In this document: piece after piece, positions 54,848 to 64,000 of the stretch
Layout: each line of letters starts with the position of its first letter
Position numbering within the stretch: position 1 is the stretch's first letter
Origin: Allomesorhizobium camelthorni
GTDB lineage: Bacteria > Pseudomonadota > Alphaproteobacteria > Rhizobiales > Rhizobiaceae
Assembly: GCF_011045125.1 (NCBI RefSeq)
Contig: NZ_JAAKZF010000029.1
Span: forward strand, 1-64,000
DNA: 64,000 bases
Reading direction: 5' to 3'
Made by a program: the position numbers and the translations under genes
Notes under the pieces: model-generated
Databases searched by the model: none
Told to the model about the DNA's origin: nothing
Seen by the model: only the letters and a program-made list of their open reading frames with translations

Positions 54848-56401
54848 ATGGGCACCCTGTCGATAGCGCTGGCCGTCCTGGCGGGACTGGCGCTGTTTCT
54901 TTATCTTGCGGTCTATTCCTATGGCCGGTTCGCCCGCCACGAACAGGGCGCGCCATCGGTCAGCCTCGACGTTTCCGAAGGCGGGACGGTGCTCGACGCG
55001 GCAATTGCGCCGCTGCTCCAAAAGCATCCGGGCGAAACCGGCCTGCAACTGCTCAGTGGAAATCTGCACGCCTTCGCCGTTCGCGCCGCGGCGGCGCGCA
55101 ATGCCGGCCGAAGCCTCGACCTGCAATATTATTACTGGAAGGACGATCTGACCGGCAGGCTGCTGGCCAACGAGGTCCTGATGGCCGCCGATCGCGGCGT
55201 GCGCGTGCGCCTGCTGCTCGACGACGTCAACGTCAATGGCCGCGACGCCAATTACTGCGCGTTCGACGCGCACCCGAATGTCGAGGTGCGGCTGTTCAAC
55301 CCCTGCCGCAGTCGGGACGGCCCGTTTCGCCGCGGCCTGGAAATGCTGCTGCGCTACTACAGCGTGGTCAGGCGCATGCACAACAAGGCGTGGATCGTCG
55401 ACGGACGGCTCGCCATCGTCGGCGGGCGTAACATTGGCGATGCCTATTTCGATGCCGCCGAAGCCTCGAATTTCCGCGACATGGATGTCCTGATGGTTGG
55501 CCCTGCGGTTCAGCAGACCGAAGCGATATTCGACGCCTACTGGAACAGCAGCGTCGTCATTCCCATCAGGATTCTTGCGGGCTCGCGCAGGGGCAATCTG
55601 CCGAAACTGCGCAAGGCGCTGCAGTCGTCGCCTTCACACGCCGCCGCAATTCCCTATCTGGGCCGCGTGCTGGAGGAAGAAGACGTCCAGGACATGCTGG
55701 CGGGCATCCAGAAGCTGCACTGGACCACCAGCGCCCGCGTCGTCTCCGACCCGCCGGAGAAAGCCTATGACGGAAAACGGGAGAACTGGCTGATCAACGC
55801 CGTCATGCCGGCGGTCGCTTCCGCCCGGAGCCGGCTTGAGATCGTGTCGCCCTATTTCATCCCCGGCGAGGACGGCGCAAAAATCCTGCTGCATCTCGCC
55901 GCCAAGGGCGTGAGCGTCTCAATTCTCACCAATTCGCTGGCCGCGACCGACGTGTCGGCGGTCCACGGGGCGTATGCGCGATATCGCAAACGGCTGATAG
56001 AAGGCGACATCCGGCTGTTCGAGCTTCGTCCGCGCGAGGCGCGGCAGGACATCTCCTTGTTCGGATCGAGCGGCGCCAGCCTCCATACCAAGGCTTTTCT
56101 GGTCGACGGCCGGACAGGCTTCGTCGGCTCGTTCAATTTCGACCCGCGCTCGGCCTCCCTCAACACCGAAATGGGCATCATGTTCGACCATGCCGAACTG
56201 GCGAGAGGGGTGCAGGCGGTGTTTGCGCAGGAGATGTCGCCACGCCGAAGTTACCGCGTCGTGCTTGGAAACGGCGCCATAGGATGGGAAGATGGGCCGG
56301 TCGGCGCGGCGAAGCTTTTGGGGGCCGAACCCGAGGCCAGCCTGCGCCGCCGGATGATTGCGATGCTGGTGGGCCTGCTGCCCATCGAGGAGCAACTTTA
56401 G
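54848..56401 (+). CDS. Phospholipase D-family protein (cardiolipin synthase-like)
   Basis: 517-residue protein with one N-terminal membrane helix (about residues 3-22) and two HKD motifs: HNKAWIVDGRLAIVGGRN near residue 178 and HTKAFLVDGRTGFVGSFNFD near 413. Both have intact His, Lys and Asp. It resembles the YbhO/ClsC-type group that makes cardiolipin or related phospholipids. The single short N-terminal helix and periplasm-facing layout fit ClsC better than ClsA. Substrate unproven. It stands alone, 140 bp after the transporter. Confidence 0.85.
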   Translation: MGTLSIALAVLAGLALFLYLAVYSYGRFARHEQGAPSVSLDVSEGGTVLDAAIAPLLQKHPGETGLQLLSGNLHAFAVRAAAARNAGRSLDLQYYYWKDDLTGRLLANEVLMAADRGVRVRLLLDDVNVNGRDANYCAFDAHPNVEVRLFNPCRSRDGPFRRGLEMLLRYYSVVRRMHNKAWIVDGRLAIVGGRNIGDAYFDAAEASNFRDMDVLMVGPAVQQTEAIFDAYWNSSVVIPIRILAGSRRGNLPKLRKALQSSPSHAAAIPYLGRVLEEEDVQDMLAGIQKLHWTTSARVVSDPPEKAYDGKRENWLINAVMPAVASARSRLEIVSPYFIPGEDGAKILLHLAAKGVSVSILTNSLAATDVSAVHGAYARYRKRLIEGDIRLFELRPREARQDISLFGSSGASLHTKAFLVDGRTGFVGSFNFDPRSASLNTEMGIMFDHAELARGVQAVFAQEMSPRRSYRVVLGNGAIGWEDGPVGAAKLLGAEPEASLRRRMIAMLVGLLPIEEQL

Positions 56402-56554
56402 GGCGCTGATCCAGGCCGAGAGATCGCGCAGCAAGAGGTTTCAGACTTTCGGATAAGATCATGCGGCAAAACAGCAAATCGGGGCCTATTGCGATTCCAT
56501 CGGAATGGATCAGGCTCTAGAATCAAAAATCCCCTTCGGCTTGAAAGACACTGA

Positions 56555-57462
56555 ATGCCTCTTCGACGCTTTCGCTTCTTCGATCCGGTCCAGCTCGATC
56601 TCCTCAAGCGCGCGCCGCGCCGCTTGGGATCGATAAAGGCCCAGATCAAGAACCGCATCCGTCATCAGCAGCTTGCCGCGCGCGCCGCCGATCCGTACCG
56701 GCTGGGTGACGTTGCCGATCATCACGTCACCGTCGCTTCCTACAACATCCACAAATGCCTAGGCGTCGACCGCCGCTTCGATCCCGAGCGGGTGGCGGCG
56801 GTCATCGCGGAGATCGGTGCGGACGTGGTGGCGCTGCAGGAAGCCGACCAGCGCTTTGGCGAGCGCCGGGGCCTGCTCGACCTTCGCGCGCTGGAGGCGG
56901 CGTCAGGGCTGACGCTGGTGCGGACTTCACTAGCCCCCAACGGCCATGGATGGCGCGGCAATGCGCTGCTCATCCGGACCGGAGTGGTGCGGCGCGTCAG
57001 GCGGCTGGCGCTGCCCGGCGCCGAGCCTCGCGGCGCTCTGGTGGTGGATCTGGAACTGCCTTCGGGGCCGTTGCGAGTGGTGGCCGCCCATCTCGGACTT
57101 TTGCGGCGCGTGCGCCGCTGGCAGGTGCGCGCTATCGTCGACGCCGTCGACGACGGAACCCGCATCCCGACGCTGCTGCTCGGCGACCTGAACGAATGGC
57201 GGCCGGGCCGCGCTCATCGCTGCACGATCTCAGGCCGCTGTTCGGTCCGCTGCCCGCCGCGCCGATGAGTTTTCCGTCTTATTACCCGATGGTGGCGCTC
57301 GACCGTGTCATAGGCTCGCCCGGACTGGTCACCGCGCTCGAAGCGCACCACACGCCGCTGTCGGAGGTGGCGTCGGATCATCTGCCGCTCAAGGCGACCA
57401 TCGACATTCCGGCGGCACTCAACGCGCTGGGCGTCAGGCAGTCCGAGCTCCAACCTTCCTGA
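56555..57462 (+). pseudogene. Endonuclease/exonuclease/phosphatase-family gene with a frameshift
   Basis: The N-terminal part runs in one frame to about 57200 with the EEP motifs VASYNIHKCLG, VVALQEAD, RGNALLIRTG and LLLGDLNEWRPG. The rest of the domain, including SFPSYYPMVALDRVIGSPGL and the catalytic SDHLPL, continues in another frame to 57462. The switch falls in the GC run 57201-57213 and fits a one-base loss. Both halves keep their active-site motifs, so this is either a recent mutation or a sequence error. If transcribed as read, the protein ends at 57268 without the SDH histidine. Intact members are often linked to nearby phospholipase D genes. Confidence 0.75.
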
Positions 57463-57469
57463 TCAGGCT

Positions 57470-57964
57470 CTACCCAAAAGCCAGCGGCCGCGTGAAATAG
57501 CGCACCGTCTTCTTGCCGCCGTGGATTTGCGCCTGCCCGGCGACCGAAAAGCCGAGGGCGGCGTGGAAGGCGTCAGAGGCCGGGTTCGGCGGATCTTCAT
57601 TGACCTCGCAGGCGATCAGATCATGGCCGGCACGCGCGGCATGGTCGAAGAGATCGGCATAGAGCCGGCGGGCATGGCCGCGCCCGCGCGCATGGCCGGC
57701 GACCACCACGCGATCGACATAGACGAAACGCGGGTAGCGGGCGCGAAACCACTCGAAATTCGGGCTGTCGTAGCGGGCATCCTGGTCGAAGGCGAGCAGG
57801 AAGGCGTCGACTTCACCGATCCGCCGCGCGTAAAACGCCTCGCCGAGCAGCCGCGACAGTTCGTCGGGCTCCAGCCACGACAATTCCGCCGCATGTGCGT
57901 TGTTGAGCGCCAGAACCGCGGCATGGGAAGCCCCGGAAATCTCCGACAGATCGTCGTTCGGCAC
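57470..57964 (-). CDS. GNAT-family N-acetyltransferase
   Basis: 164-residue acetyltransferase. The acetyl-CoA loop is visible as VVVAGHARGRGHARRLYADL, followed by the family's C-terminal NPASDAFHAALGFSVAG. It begins with HAAVLALNNAHAAELSWL, a signature of an uncharacterised GNAT group common in alphaproteobacteria. It is convergent with the frameshifted EEP gene, eight bases from its end. Substrate unknown. Confidence 0.85.
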   Translation of the reverse strand: MPNDDLSEISGASHAAVLALNNAHAAELSWLEPDELSRLLGEAFYARRIGEVDAFLLAFDQDARYDSPNFEWFRARYPRFVYVDRVVVAGHARGRGHARRLYADLFDHAARAGHDLIACEVNEDPPNPASDAFHAALGFSVAGQAQIHGGKKTVRYFTRPLAFG

Positions 57965-58045
57965 CTTGCTTTCCCTCCGCCTCGATCGCAGCCGCGGTTC
58001 CTACCGGCTCGGGTGGCGCTTGCCAAGCAGGTCCGTGGAAGCCGC

Positions 58046-59095
58046 TCAGCCGGCGGTGAGCACGACCTTGACGCTTTGCGAGCGGTCGGCGGCGAGCCCG
58101 AAGGCGTCGGGAGCAGAGGAGAGGGTGCGCTCGGCGGTCACCAGCTTGAGCACGTCGACCTTGCCGCTGACGATCAGGTCGACCGCCCGGCTGAACTCCG
58201 CGCCGAACCGGAACGTGCCCTTGAGGTCGATTTCCTTGGCCATCACCGCGTTGGCCGGCACGGGGATCTGGCCGCCCGGAAGATTGCCGACCTGCACGAC
58301 CGTGCCTCCGCGCCGCACGCTGGCTATCGCGGCTGCCAGGCCGGCCGCCGTGCCCGAAATCTCGAACGCGACGTCGAACGGCCTCTCGGCCGCGAGCGCC
58401 TTCAGCTCTGCGTCGCCGCCCGAGAGGTCGATGGTGCGGTCCGCGCCGAGCTTGCTGGCGAAAGCCAGCGGTGCTTCGGCTATGTCGACGACGGTGATTT
58501 CGCCGCAGCCTTCGAGCTTGGCGGCGAGCATGGTCAGAAGCCCGATAGGCCCGGCGCCGAACAGAATGACGCTCTGGTTCCTGATCTCGCCGGCCCGTGC
58601 TGCCGCGTGCAGGCTTACCGCAAGCGGTTCGGCGAGTGCGGCCGCCTGGTAGGCCACATGCGACGGAACTTTCACGCATTGCGCCGGCACCGCGTCGAAG
58701 ACGCTGGCGAAGCCGCCCTGCATGTGAGGCGTCTTGGAAGCCGAGCCCATGAAGTAGATGTTTTCGCAGAGATTGGCGCGGCCCTCCACGCAGCGGTCGC
58801 AATGTCCGCACCAGCGCGACGGATTGACCGCGACATGGTCGCCGACGCTCAGGCCCGGCGCTGCGCCGTTGATCTCGACGATCTCGCCAGCGATCTCGTG
58901 GCCGAGGATCAGCGGCGAGGTGACGACAAAATCGCCGGTGCGCGCATGGCGGAAATAGTGCAGGTCGGAGCCGCAGATGCCGCCTGCCCCGAAGCGCACC
59001 CGCACCATTCCCGACGCGAGGGGGCCGAGCGGGTGTTCTATCATCCGCAGGTCCTGAGGGCCGAACAGGGTCGCGGCGATTGCATGGTCAGTCAT
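58046..59095 (-). CDS. Zinc-dependent dehydrogenase, L-idonate 5-dehydrogenase-like
   Basis: 349-residue medium-chain dehydrogenase. Catalytic-zinc ligands are in GICGSDLHYF and LILGHEIAGEIV. The structural zinc cysteines are in SRWCGHCDRCVEGRANLC, and the nucleotide motif is ILFGAGPIGLLTMLAA. The pattern is closest to L-idonate 5-dehydrogenase, which makes 5-ketogluconate, but related sugar-acid or polyol substrates are possible. Its ATG overlaps the dctM stop (ATGA), so it belongs to the TRAP operon and probably oxidises the imported substrate. No gluconate 5-dehydrogenase or kinase gene is present. Confidence 0.85.
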   Translation of the reverse strand: MTDHAIAATLFGPQDLRMIEHPLGPLASGMVRVRFGAGGICGSDLHYFRHARTGDFVVTSPLILGHEIAGEIVEINGAAPGLSVGDHVAVNPSRWCGHCDRCVEGRANLCENIYFMGSASKTPHMQGGFASVFDAVPAQCVKVPSHVAYQAAALAEPLAVSLHAAARAGEIRNQSVILFGAGPIGLLTMLAAKLEGCGEITVVDIAEAPLAFASKLGADRTIDLSGGDAELKALAAERPFDVAFEISGTAAGLAAAIASVRRGGTVVQVGNLPGGQIPVPANAVMAKEIDLKGTFRFGAEFSRAVDLIVSGKVDVLKLVTAERTLSSAPDAFGLAADRSQSVKVVLTAG

Positions 59096-60498
59096 CGGAT
59101 CAGTCCCAGTTGCGTCGGCAGCCACAGTGAAAGGGCTGGAACGAAGGTTATGACGAGCAGCGCGATCAGCAGCGGCGCGAGCCAGGGCAGGATCGCCATG
59201 GTGGTTCGCTCGATCGACAGGCCTGAAATCCGCGACAGCACGAACATGACCACGCCAACGGGCGGCGTCAAAAGCCCGATCATCAGGTTGAGCGTCAGCA
59301 CGAGCCCGAAATGCACCGGATCGATGTCGAACTTGGCGATGATCGGCATCAGGATCGGCACTATGATGGTGATCGCCGCGATCGTGTCGAGGAAGCAGCC
59401 GATGCCGAGCAGCAGCAGATTGACCAGGATCAGGAAGACCCATTTGTTGTCGGTCAGCGAGAACACGAAATCGGAGAAATACTGCGCGGCCTGGCTGACG
59501 GTGAGCAGCCAGGCGAAGATCGAGGCGGCGGTGACGATGAAGAGCACCGAGGCCGTCGTTTCGATGGTGTCGAAGCTCGCCTTGGCGAGCGAGCGCAGTG
59601 TCATCGAGCGATAGCGCACGAGGCCGAGGAACAGCGACCAGATGACGGCCGCGACCGCGGCTTCGGTCGGCGTGAACCAGCCCATAGTCATGCCGCCGAT
59701 CAGGATCACCGGCGTCATCAGCGCCATCACGGCTGCGAAGTCGAAATACCAGTCCAGCACGATCAGCACGACCAGCGCTATGCCGACGGCGAGATTGAGC
59801 GAGACCCCGGTGAGCGAAAGCAGGTAGACGAGCACCGGAAACGCGGCGACCACCAGAACCTCGGCCGATGCGGCGAACAGCCGGCGCAGGCTGAACGGCG
59901 TGTCGGAGCCCCAGCCGCGGCGATAGGCAAAGATCGCGACCGTGATCATCATAAGCACCATCATCACGAGACCGGGCAGGATGCCGGCCATGAACAGCGC
60001 GCCGATCGAGACGTTGGCCATCATGCCGTAGATGACGAAGGGCAGCGATGGCGGAAAGATCGGCCCCAGCGTCGAGGACGCCGCGGTGACGCCGACCGCC
60101 GCCTCCACCGGATAGCCGTGGTCTTTCATCGCCTTGATCTCGATTGTGCCGATGCCGGCGGCGTCGGCCAAGGCCGCACCCGACATGCCGGCGAACACCA
60201 CCGAACCCAGAATATTGACCTGCGCCAGGCCACCCTTCATCCAGCCGACGACAGCCAGCGCGAACGTGTAGATGCGGCCGGTGACGCCGGCCGTATTCAT
60301 CAGATTGCCGGCAAGGATGAAGAAGGGCACCGCCAGCAGCGGAAAGCTTTCGACGCCGGCGATCATGCGCTGCGCCGTGATGATATCTGGCGCGACATTA
60401 TAGAAGACAAGATAGAGCAGCGACGCCACCGCCATGGAGACGGCGACGGGCGTGCCGACGATCATCAGGAGGAGGAAGGATCCGATCAGGAGCAGCAC
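59092..60498 (-). CDS. TRAP transporter large permease (DctM family)
   Basis: 468-residue membrane protein, about 12 hydrophobic segments, the ion-coupled channel subunit of a TRAP importer. DctM features include FPLLAVPFFILAGNLMNTAG, the GMSGAALADAAGIGTIEIKAM loop region, and TASSTLGPIFPPSLPFVIYG. It is about 40 residues longer than typical DctM because of extra hydrophobic sequence around residues 215-260. It starts three bases after the dctQ stop. Confidence 0.9.
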   Translation of the reverse strand: MLLLIGSFLLLMIVGTPVAVSMAVASLLYLVFYNVAPDIITAQRMIAGVESFPLLAVPFFILAGNLMNTAGVTGRIYTFALAVVGWMKGGLAQVNILGSVVFAGMSGAALADAAGIGTIEIKAMKDHGYPVEAAVGVTAASSTLGPIFPPSLPFVIYGMMANVSIGALFMAGILPGLVMMVLMMITVAIFAYRRGWGSDTPFSLRRLFAASAEVLVVAAFPVLVYLLSLTGVSLNLAVGIALVVLIVLDWYFDFAAVMALMTPVILIGGMTMGWFTPTEAAVAAVIWSLFLGLVRYRSMTLRSLAKASFDTIETTASVLFIVTAASIFAWLLTVSQAAQYFSDFVFSLTDNKWVFLILVNLLLLGIGCFLDTIAAITIIVPILMPIIAKFDIDPVHFGLVLTLNLMIGLLTPPVGVVMFVLSRISGLSIERTTMAILPWLAPLLIALLVITFVPALSLWLPTQLGLIR

Positions 60499-60501
60499 GG
60501 T

Positions 60502-61074
60502 TCAGCCCCCATATCCGTCGAATTCGGCGGGACGTTCGAGCACGGAATAGCCGCGCCTGAGGTCGGCGACGAAGACCTGGATCTGGCGCAGCATCATCAG
60601 CACGAAACCGGCGAAGACGGCGTAGAAGACGATGTTGCGCGGCAGGTTGATCGTGACCATCCGCTCGCGATAAACGATCCCGACATAGCGCCACAGCAGC
60701 CACGACATGTAGGCGAAGAAGCCGATAGCGATCAGGCTGACGGCCAACGCCAGCACGCGCCCAATCTGTGCCGGGAGATATTTGTAGAGAATGTCGACAT
60801 GGATGTGGCGCGTCATGCGCGTGCACATGACCGAGCCCAGGAAAACCACGACGACCAGACAGTTGATGGCGATCTCCTCGGTCCAGGCGAGGCTGTTGTT
60901 CATCGCGTAGCGGGTGAAGAACTGCAGGAAGACGCTGAGCGACATGGCCCAGAACACGGCGAGCGTCACCCAGTCCTCGAGCGCGTAGCGCGAGAGGTCG
61001 GCGGGCGCGATTTCCTCCTCAAAGGCATGCGCCAGCTCTTCGGCGGTTACCTGGGTGTGGACTTCATCGGTCAT
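60502..61074 (-). CDS. TRAP transporter small permease (DctQ family)
   Basis: 190-residue protein with four membrane helices in the DctQ layout (AVFWAMSLSVFLQFFTRYAM, WTEEIAINCLVVVVFLGSVM with the conserved Trp-Thr-Glu-Glu, then two more). Its charged N-terminal 35 residues are cytoplasmic. It pairs with the DctM protein. It is 88 bp downstream of dctP, with a stable hairpin between. Confidence 0.88.
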   Translation of the reverse strand: MTDEVHTQVTAEELAHAFEEEIAPADLSRYALEDWVTLAVFWAMSLSVFLQFFTRYAMNNSLAWTEEIAINCLVVVVFLGSVMCTRMTRHIHVDILYKYLPAQIGRVLALAVSLIAIGFFAYMSWLLWRYVGIVYRERMVTINLPRNIVFYAVFAGFVLMMLRQIQVFVADLRRGYSVLERPAEFDGYGG

Positions 61075-61118
61075 GGTCGCTGCTCCGGAAAAGGGGCGAT
61101 CGGACGGCGCATTGAAAC

Positions 61119-61149
61119 AGGCCCGGCGCGCGCAGGTCGCGCCGGGCCT
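61119..61149 (-). other. Intercistronic hairpin between dctP and dctQ
   Basis: AGGCCCGGCGCG and CGCGCCGGGCCT form a perfect 12-bp stem with a seven-base loop, 14 bases past the dctP stop. In the direction of transcription it is followed by GTTTC, not a long T tract. It is therefore likely a partial terminator or mRNA stabiliser that raises binding-protein over permease levels. Confidence 0.65.
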
Positions 61150-61162
61150 TTTTGTGGTGAGC

Positions 61163-62137
61163 TTACTGGACGGCGCGGATCGCTTCCCAATCTTCCTTTC
61201 GGTAGCCGAACTCCTCGAAAGTGACCTTTTCGATCACGTTCTTTTCGAAGTCGGCGCGGTCGACTTCGGTGACCGTGAGGCCGCGTTCCTTGAACGTATC
61301 GACCAAGGCCTTCTCACGCTCGACTATGATCTTCGTGGCGCGCGCGGCTGCTTCCTGCATCACCTCGGTGAAGATCGCCTTGTCTTCGTCCGACAGTTGT
61401 GACCAGCGCGACTGCGATACGATGGTGTTGAGGTGGTCGACGATATGTCCGGTCAGGATGATGTGCTTCTGCACCTCGTAGAACTTCTTGGCGTCGATCG
61501 TCGTCAGCGGGTTTTCCTGCGCTTCCACGGTGCCCTGCTGCAAAGCGAGATAGACCTCGGCGAATGCGATCGGCGCGGTGTTGGCGCCGCAGGCGCGCGG
61601 CATTGCGAGGTAGGCCGGCACGTCAGGCACGCGGATTTTCAAGCCTTGCATGTCGGCGCATTTCTCGATCGGCCGGTTGGAGGTCGTGTGGCGCGTGCCG
61701 TAGTAGGTGGTCGCCGTGATGTGATGGCCGGATGCTTCTTCGTAGCCGCCGGTCAGTTCCTTGTATTTATCGGTCTTGGTGTAGGCGAGCAGATGGTCGG
61801 CGTCGCGGAAGATGAAGGGGAAATAGGTCACGCCGATCGGCGGGAACTCGCGCGCGGCGAAGCTCGATCCGGAGATAATGACGTCGACCGTGCCGAGGGT
61901 CAGCCCCTGGTTGATGTCGGATTCCTTGCCGAGCTGCGAAGCCGGAAAGACGTCGATTTTGTAGCGGCCGTCGGTGCGTTTTGCGATTTCTTCCGCCGCC
62001 CACACCGATTCCGTATGGAAGGGTTCGGAAGTTTCGTAGACATGGGCCCATTTCAGAGCCGTCTGCGCCGAGGCCGAAGCGATGGGCACGGCGAGTGCGG
62101 CGATCGTGCCGAAAAGAACTGCGTATTTCCTCAACAT
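61163..62137 (-). CDS. TRAP transporter substrate-binding protein (DctP family)
   Basis: 324-residue periplasmic protein with a signal peptide (about 1-24, ending ASASA before QTALKWAHVY). The DctP fold is seen in the central GLKIRVPDVPAYLAMPRACG, whose Arg usually binds the ligand carboxylate, and in EVYLALQQGTVEAQENPLTT. A conserved carboxylate-binding Arg fits a sugar acid or similar. The ATG at 62137 has AGGGAGGAATACG ahead. It is the first transporter gene after the regulator. Confidence 0.92.
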   Translation of the reverse strand: MLRKYAVLFGTIAALAVPIASASAQTALKWAHVYETSEPFHTESVWAAEEIAKRTDGRYKIDVFPASQLGKESDINQGLTLGTVDVIISGSSFAAREFPPIGVTYFPFIFRDADHLLAYTKTDKYKELTGGYEEASGHHITATTYYGTRHTTSNRPIEKCADMQGLKIRVPDVPAYLAMPRACGANTAPIAFAEVYLALQQGTVEAQENPLTTIDAKKFYEVQKHIILTGHIVDHLNTIVSQSRWSQLSDEDKAIFTEVMQEAAARATKIIVEREKALVDTFKERGLTVTEVDRADFEKNVIEKVTFEEFGYRKEDWEAIRAVQ

Positions 62138-62198
62138 CGTATTCCTCCCTGTGATGGATTGATTGCTCCGGCCAGATGTCCTCCCGGCCGGCCGACTT

Positions 62199-62918
62199 CT
62201 ACTCCGTGACCTCCCTGGCCACGGATCTCTCACCGAAATTGCGTGAGAATCTCAATTGCGACAGCCGCAAATGCTCCTGCATGGCGGCCTTTGCCCGTTC
62301 GGGGTCGCGTGCAGCGATCGCGTCGCGCACCGCGCGATGCTCCTCCGCGGCAGCCTGCCAGGACTCCCTGTTTTCGAAATAGCTCGACAGGAGTTCGAAG
62401 TAAGGGTTCATGCGCTGGTCGAACAATTCGCCGATGAAGCGCGCTAGGACGGCATTTCCGAGAATGCCGGCCACGGTCGTATGGAATTCGCGGTCGAGGG
62501 CAATTGTCACTTTGGTCGGATGACTCGTATCTTCCATCCGGCGCAACACATCGTCCAGCAGTTCGAGATCGGCCGGCTGGACGTGGAGAGCGGCTTCGGC
62601 CGCGATTGCCCCTTCGATGAATTCGCGCGCACGCAACAGCTCGAACGGTCCTTCGTCCGTTTCTGCTACCAATGCGGCGGCGCGTGGAGGTTCGGTGACG
62701 TAAATGCCGGAGCCGACGCGAATGCGTATTCGCCCCTCGACCTCCAGCGCGATCAGCGCCTCACGGACGGTCGGGCGAGAGATGCCAAGCTGGTCGGCGA
62801 GTTCGCGCTCCGTCGGCAGGCGGTCGCCGACGGCGAACTCTCCCGACTCGATCAGCTGCCTGAGCTGATCGGCGATCTGCCGGTAAAGCCGACGTGGTTC
62901 AACCGCCTGGATCGGCAT
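62199..62918 (-). CDS. GntR/FadR-family transcriptional regulator (FCD domain)
   Basis: 239-residue repressor. The N-terminal winged helix (about 10-75) has GDRLPTERELADQLGISRPT and VREALIALEVEGRIRIRVGS. A C-terminal all-helical FCD effector domain has the metal/ligand His pattern around DREFHTTVAGILGN and HRAVRDAIAARD. The ATG at 62918 is chosen for GGGAGGAA at eight bases; an ATG at 62936 lies further up. It heads the TRAP/dehydrogenase operon on the same strand, and a 23-bp palindrome lies 35 bp upstream, so it probably represses the whole unit and itself until the sugar acid binds. Confidence 0.9.
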   Translation of the reverse strand: MPIQAVEPRRLYRQIADQLRQLIESGEFAVGDRLPTERELADQLGISRPTVREALIALEVEGRIRIRVGSGIYVTEPPRAAALVAETDEGPFELLRAREFIEGAIAAEAALHVQPADLELLDDVLRRMEDTSHPTKVTIALDREFHTTVAGILGNAVLARFIGELFDQRMNPYFELLSSYFENRESWQAAAEEHRAVRDAIAARDPERAKAAMQEHLRLSQLRFSRNFGERSVAREVTE

Positions 62919-62952
62919 TGCCGAAGTTCCTCCCATGCGTCATCGAGCAGTG

Positions 62953-62975
62953 GTAAATTGGTCTGACCGATTTAC
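62953..62975. promoter_or_regulatory. FadR/GntR-type operator
   Basis: GTAAATTGGTC-T-GACCGATTTAC is a 23-bp palindrome with a single mismatch and a central T. Its core GGTCTGACC is the classic FadR-subfamily TGGTCnGACCA-like form. It lies 35 bp before the gntR start. Confidence 0.8.
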
Positions 62976-63137
62976 GCAACGTGCTTCGGAAAATTCGAGA
63001 AGTCAAGGAGCAGATGATGAAGTGAGCCGGTATTCCCTCGGAGGAGGGACCGCCGGCGCCGCTTTGGCGTGGCGATTGCAGGAAAATATCGATACGAGGG
63101 GTGGTGCAAATGCCGGGCAAAGGGTCAGATTGAGCGC

Positions 63138-64000
<863 letters not shown>

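Noticed and set aside
56555-57462. Two separate overlapping genes instead of one frameshifted gene
   Set aside because: The EEP motifs continue in order across the frame change with no ribosome site for a second gene, so a single split gene is the simpler reading.
59311-61224. A 637-codon plus-strand open frame
   Set aside because: Antisense to dctM, dctQ and the end of dctP; low-complexity Asp/Arg/His/Gln composition typical of a GC-rich shadow frame.

Overview
The window is 64 kb of GC-rich, densely packed bacterial chromosome. It most resembles an alphaproteobacterium of the Rhizobiales, in or near Mesorhizobium/Phyllobacteriaceae. This rests on gene content and order: hppA / bamE / ubiquinol-cytochrome c chaperone / DUF177 / plsX / fabH / ihfA / merR, a very large ndvB with an ndvA exporter, HutC-controlled hut genes with hutF, DUF982, and Rhizobiales-style short palindromic repeats. 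The genus is inferred, not proven. I saw no rRNA, tRNA, CRISPR array, phage module or transposase gene.

Layout. 0.2-7.6 kb is a housekeeping block: proton-pumping pyrophosphatase, outer-membrane assembly lipoprotein, respiratory-complex chaperone, fatty-acid/phospholipid initiation (plsX, fabH), IHF-alpha and a MerR regulator. 7.6-9.4 kb is a patch of repeats and small genes, including a low-GC membrane-protein gene framed by 25-bp inverted repeats. 9.5-14 kb holds 4-hydroxyphenylpyruvate dioxygenase with a divergent Lrp regulator, a small phosphatase-like protein and a fused beta-oxidation enzyme. 14-18 kb is a zinc importer with its metallochaperone (aztABCD) and two near-identical Zur-type palindromes. 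18.2-19.7 kb is an FAD amine oxidase with RidA. 19.7-27.8 kb is the complete histidine degradation locus (hutCF divergent from hutIHGUD) around a perfect palindrome. 28-38.6 kb makes and exports cyclic beta-1,2-glucan (ndvB, ndvA); an isolated ccmC follows.

39.6-54.7 kb is the most interesting part. A formamidase and a stand-alone Lrp-type sensor domain diverge from a seven-gene, mostly overlapping operon: FAD monooxygenase/old-yellow-enzyme fusion, SDR, MarR regulator, enoyl-CoA hydratase, acyl-CoA dehydrogenase, benzoate-type CoA ligase and kynureninase. A five-gene branched-chain-type ABC importer follows. Read together, this looks like kynurenine to anthranilate to anthraniloyl-CoA to ring reduction and beta-oxidation. 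It would be controlled from two overlapping 18-bp palindromes in the divergent promoter.

54.8-64 kb carries a phospholipase-D-type protein, a frameshifted endonuclease/exonuclease/phosphatase gene, a GNAT acetyltransferase, a sugar-acid module (GntR, TRAP dctPQM, zinc dehydrogenase) with a 23-bp operator, a CoA-binding protein and the start of an O-acetylhomoserine sulfhydrylase gene cut by the window end.
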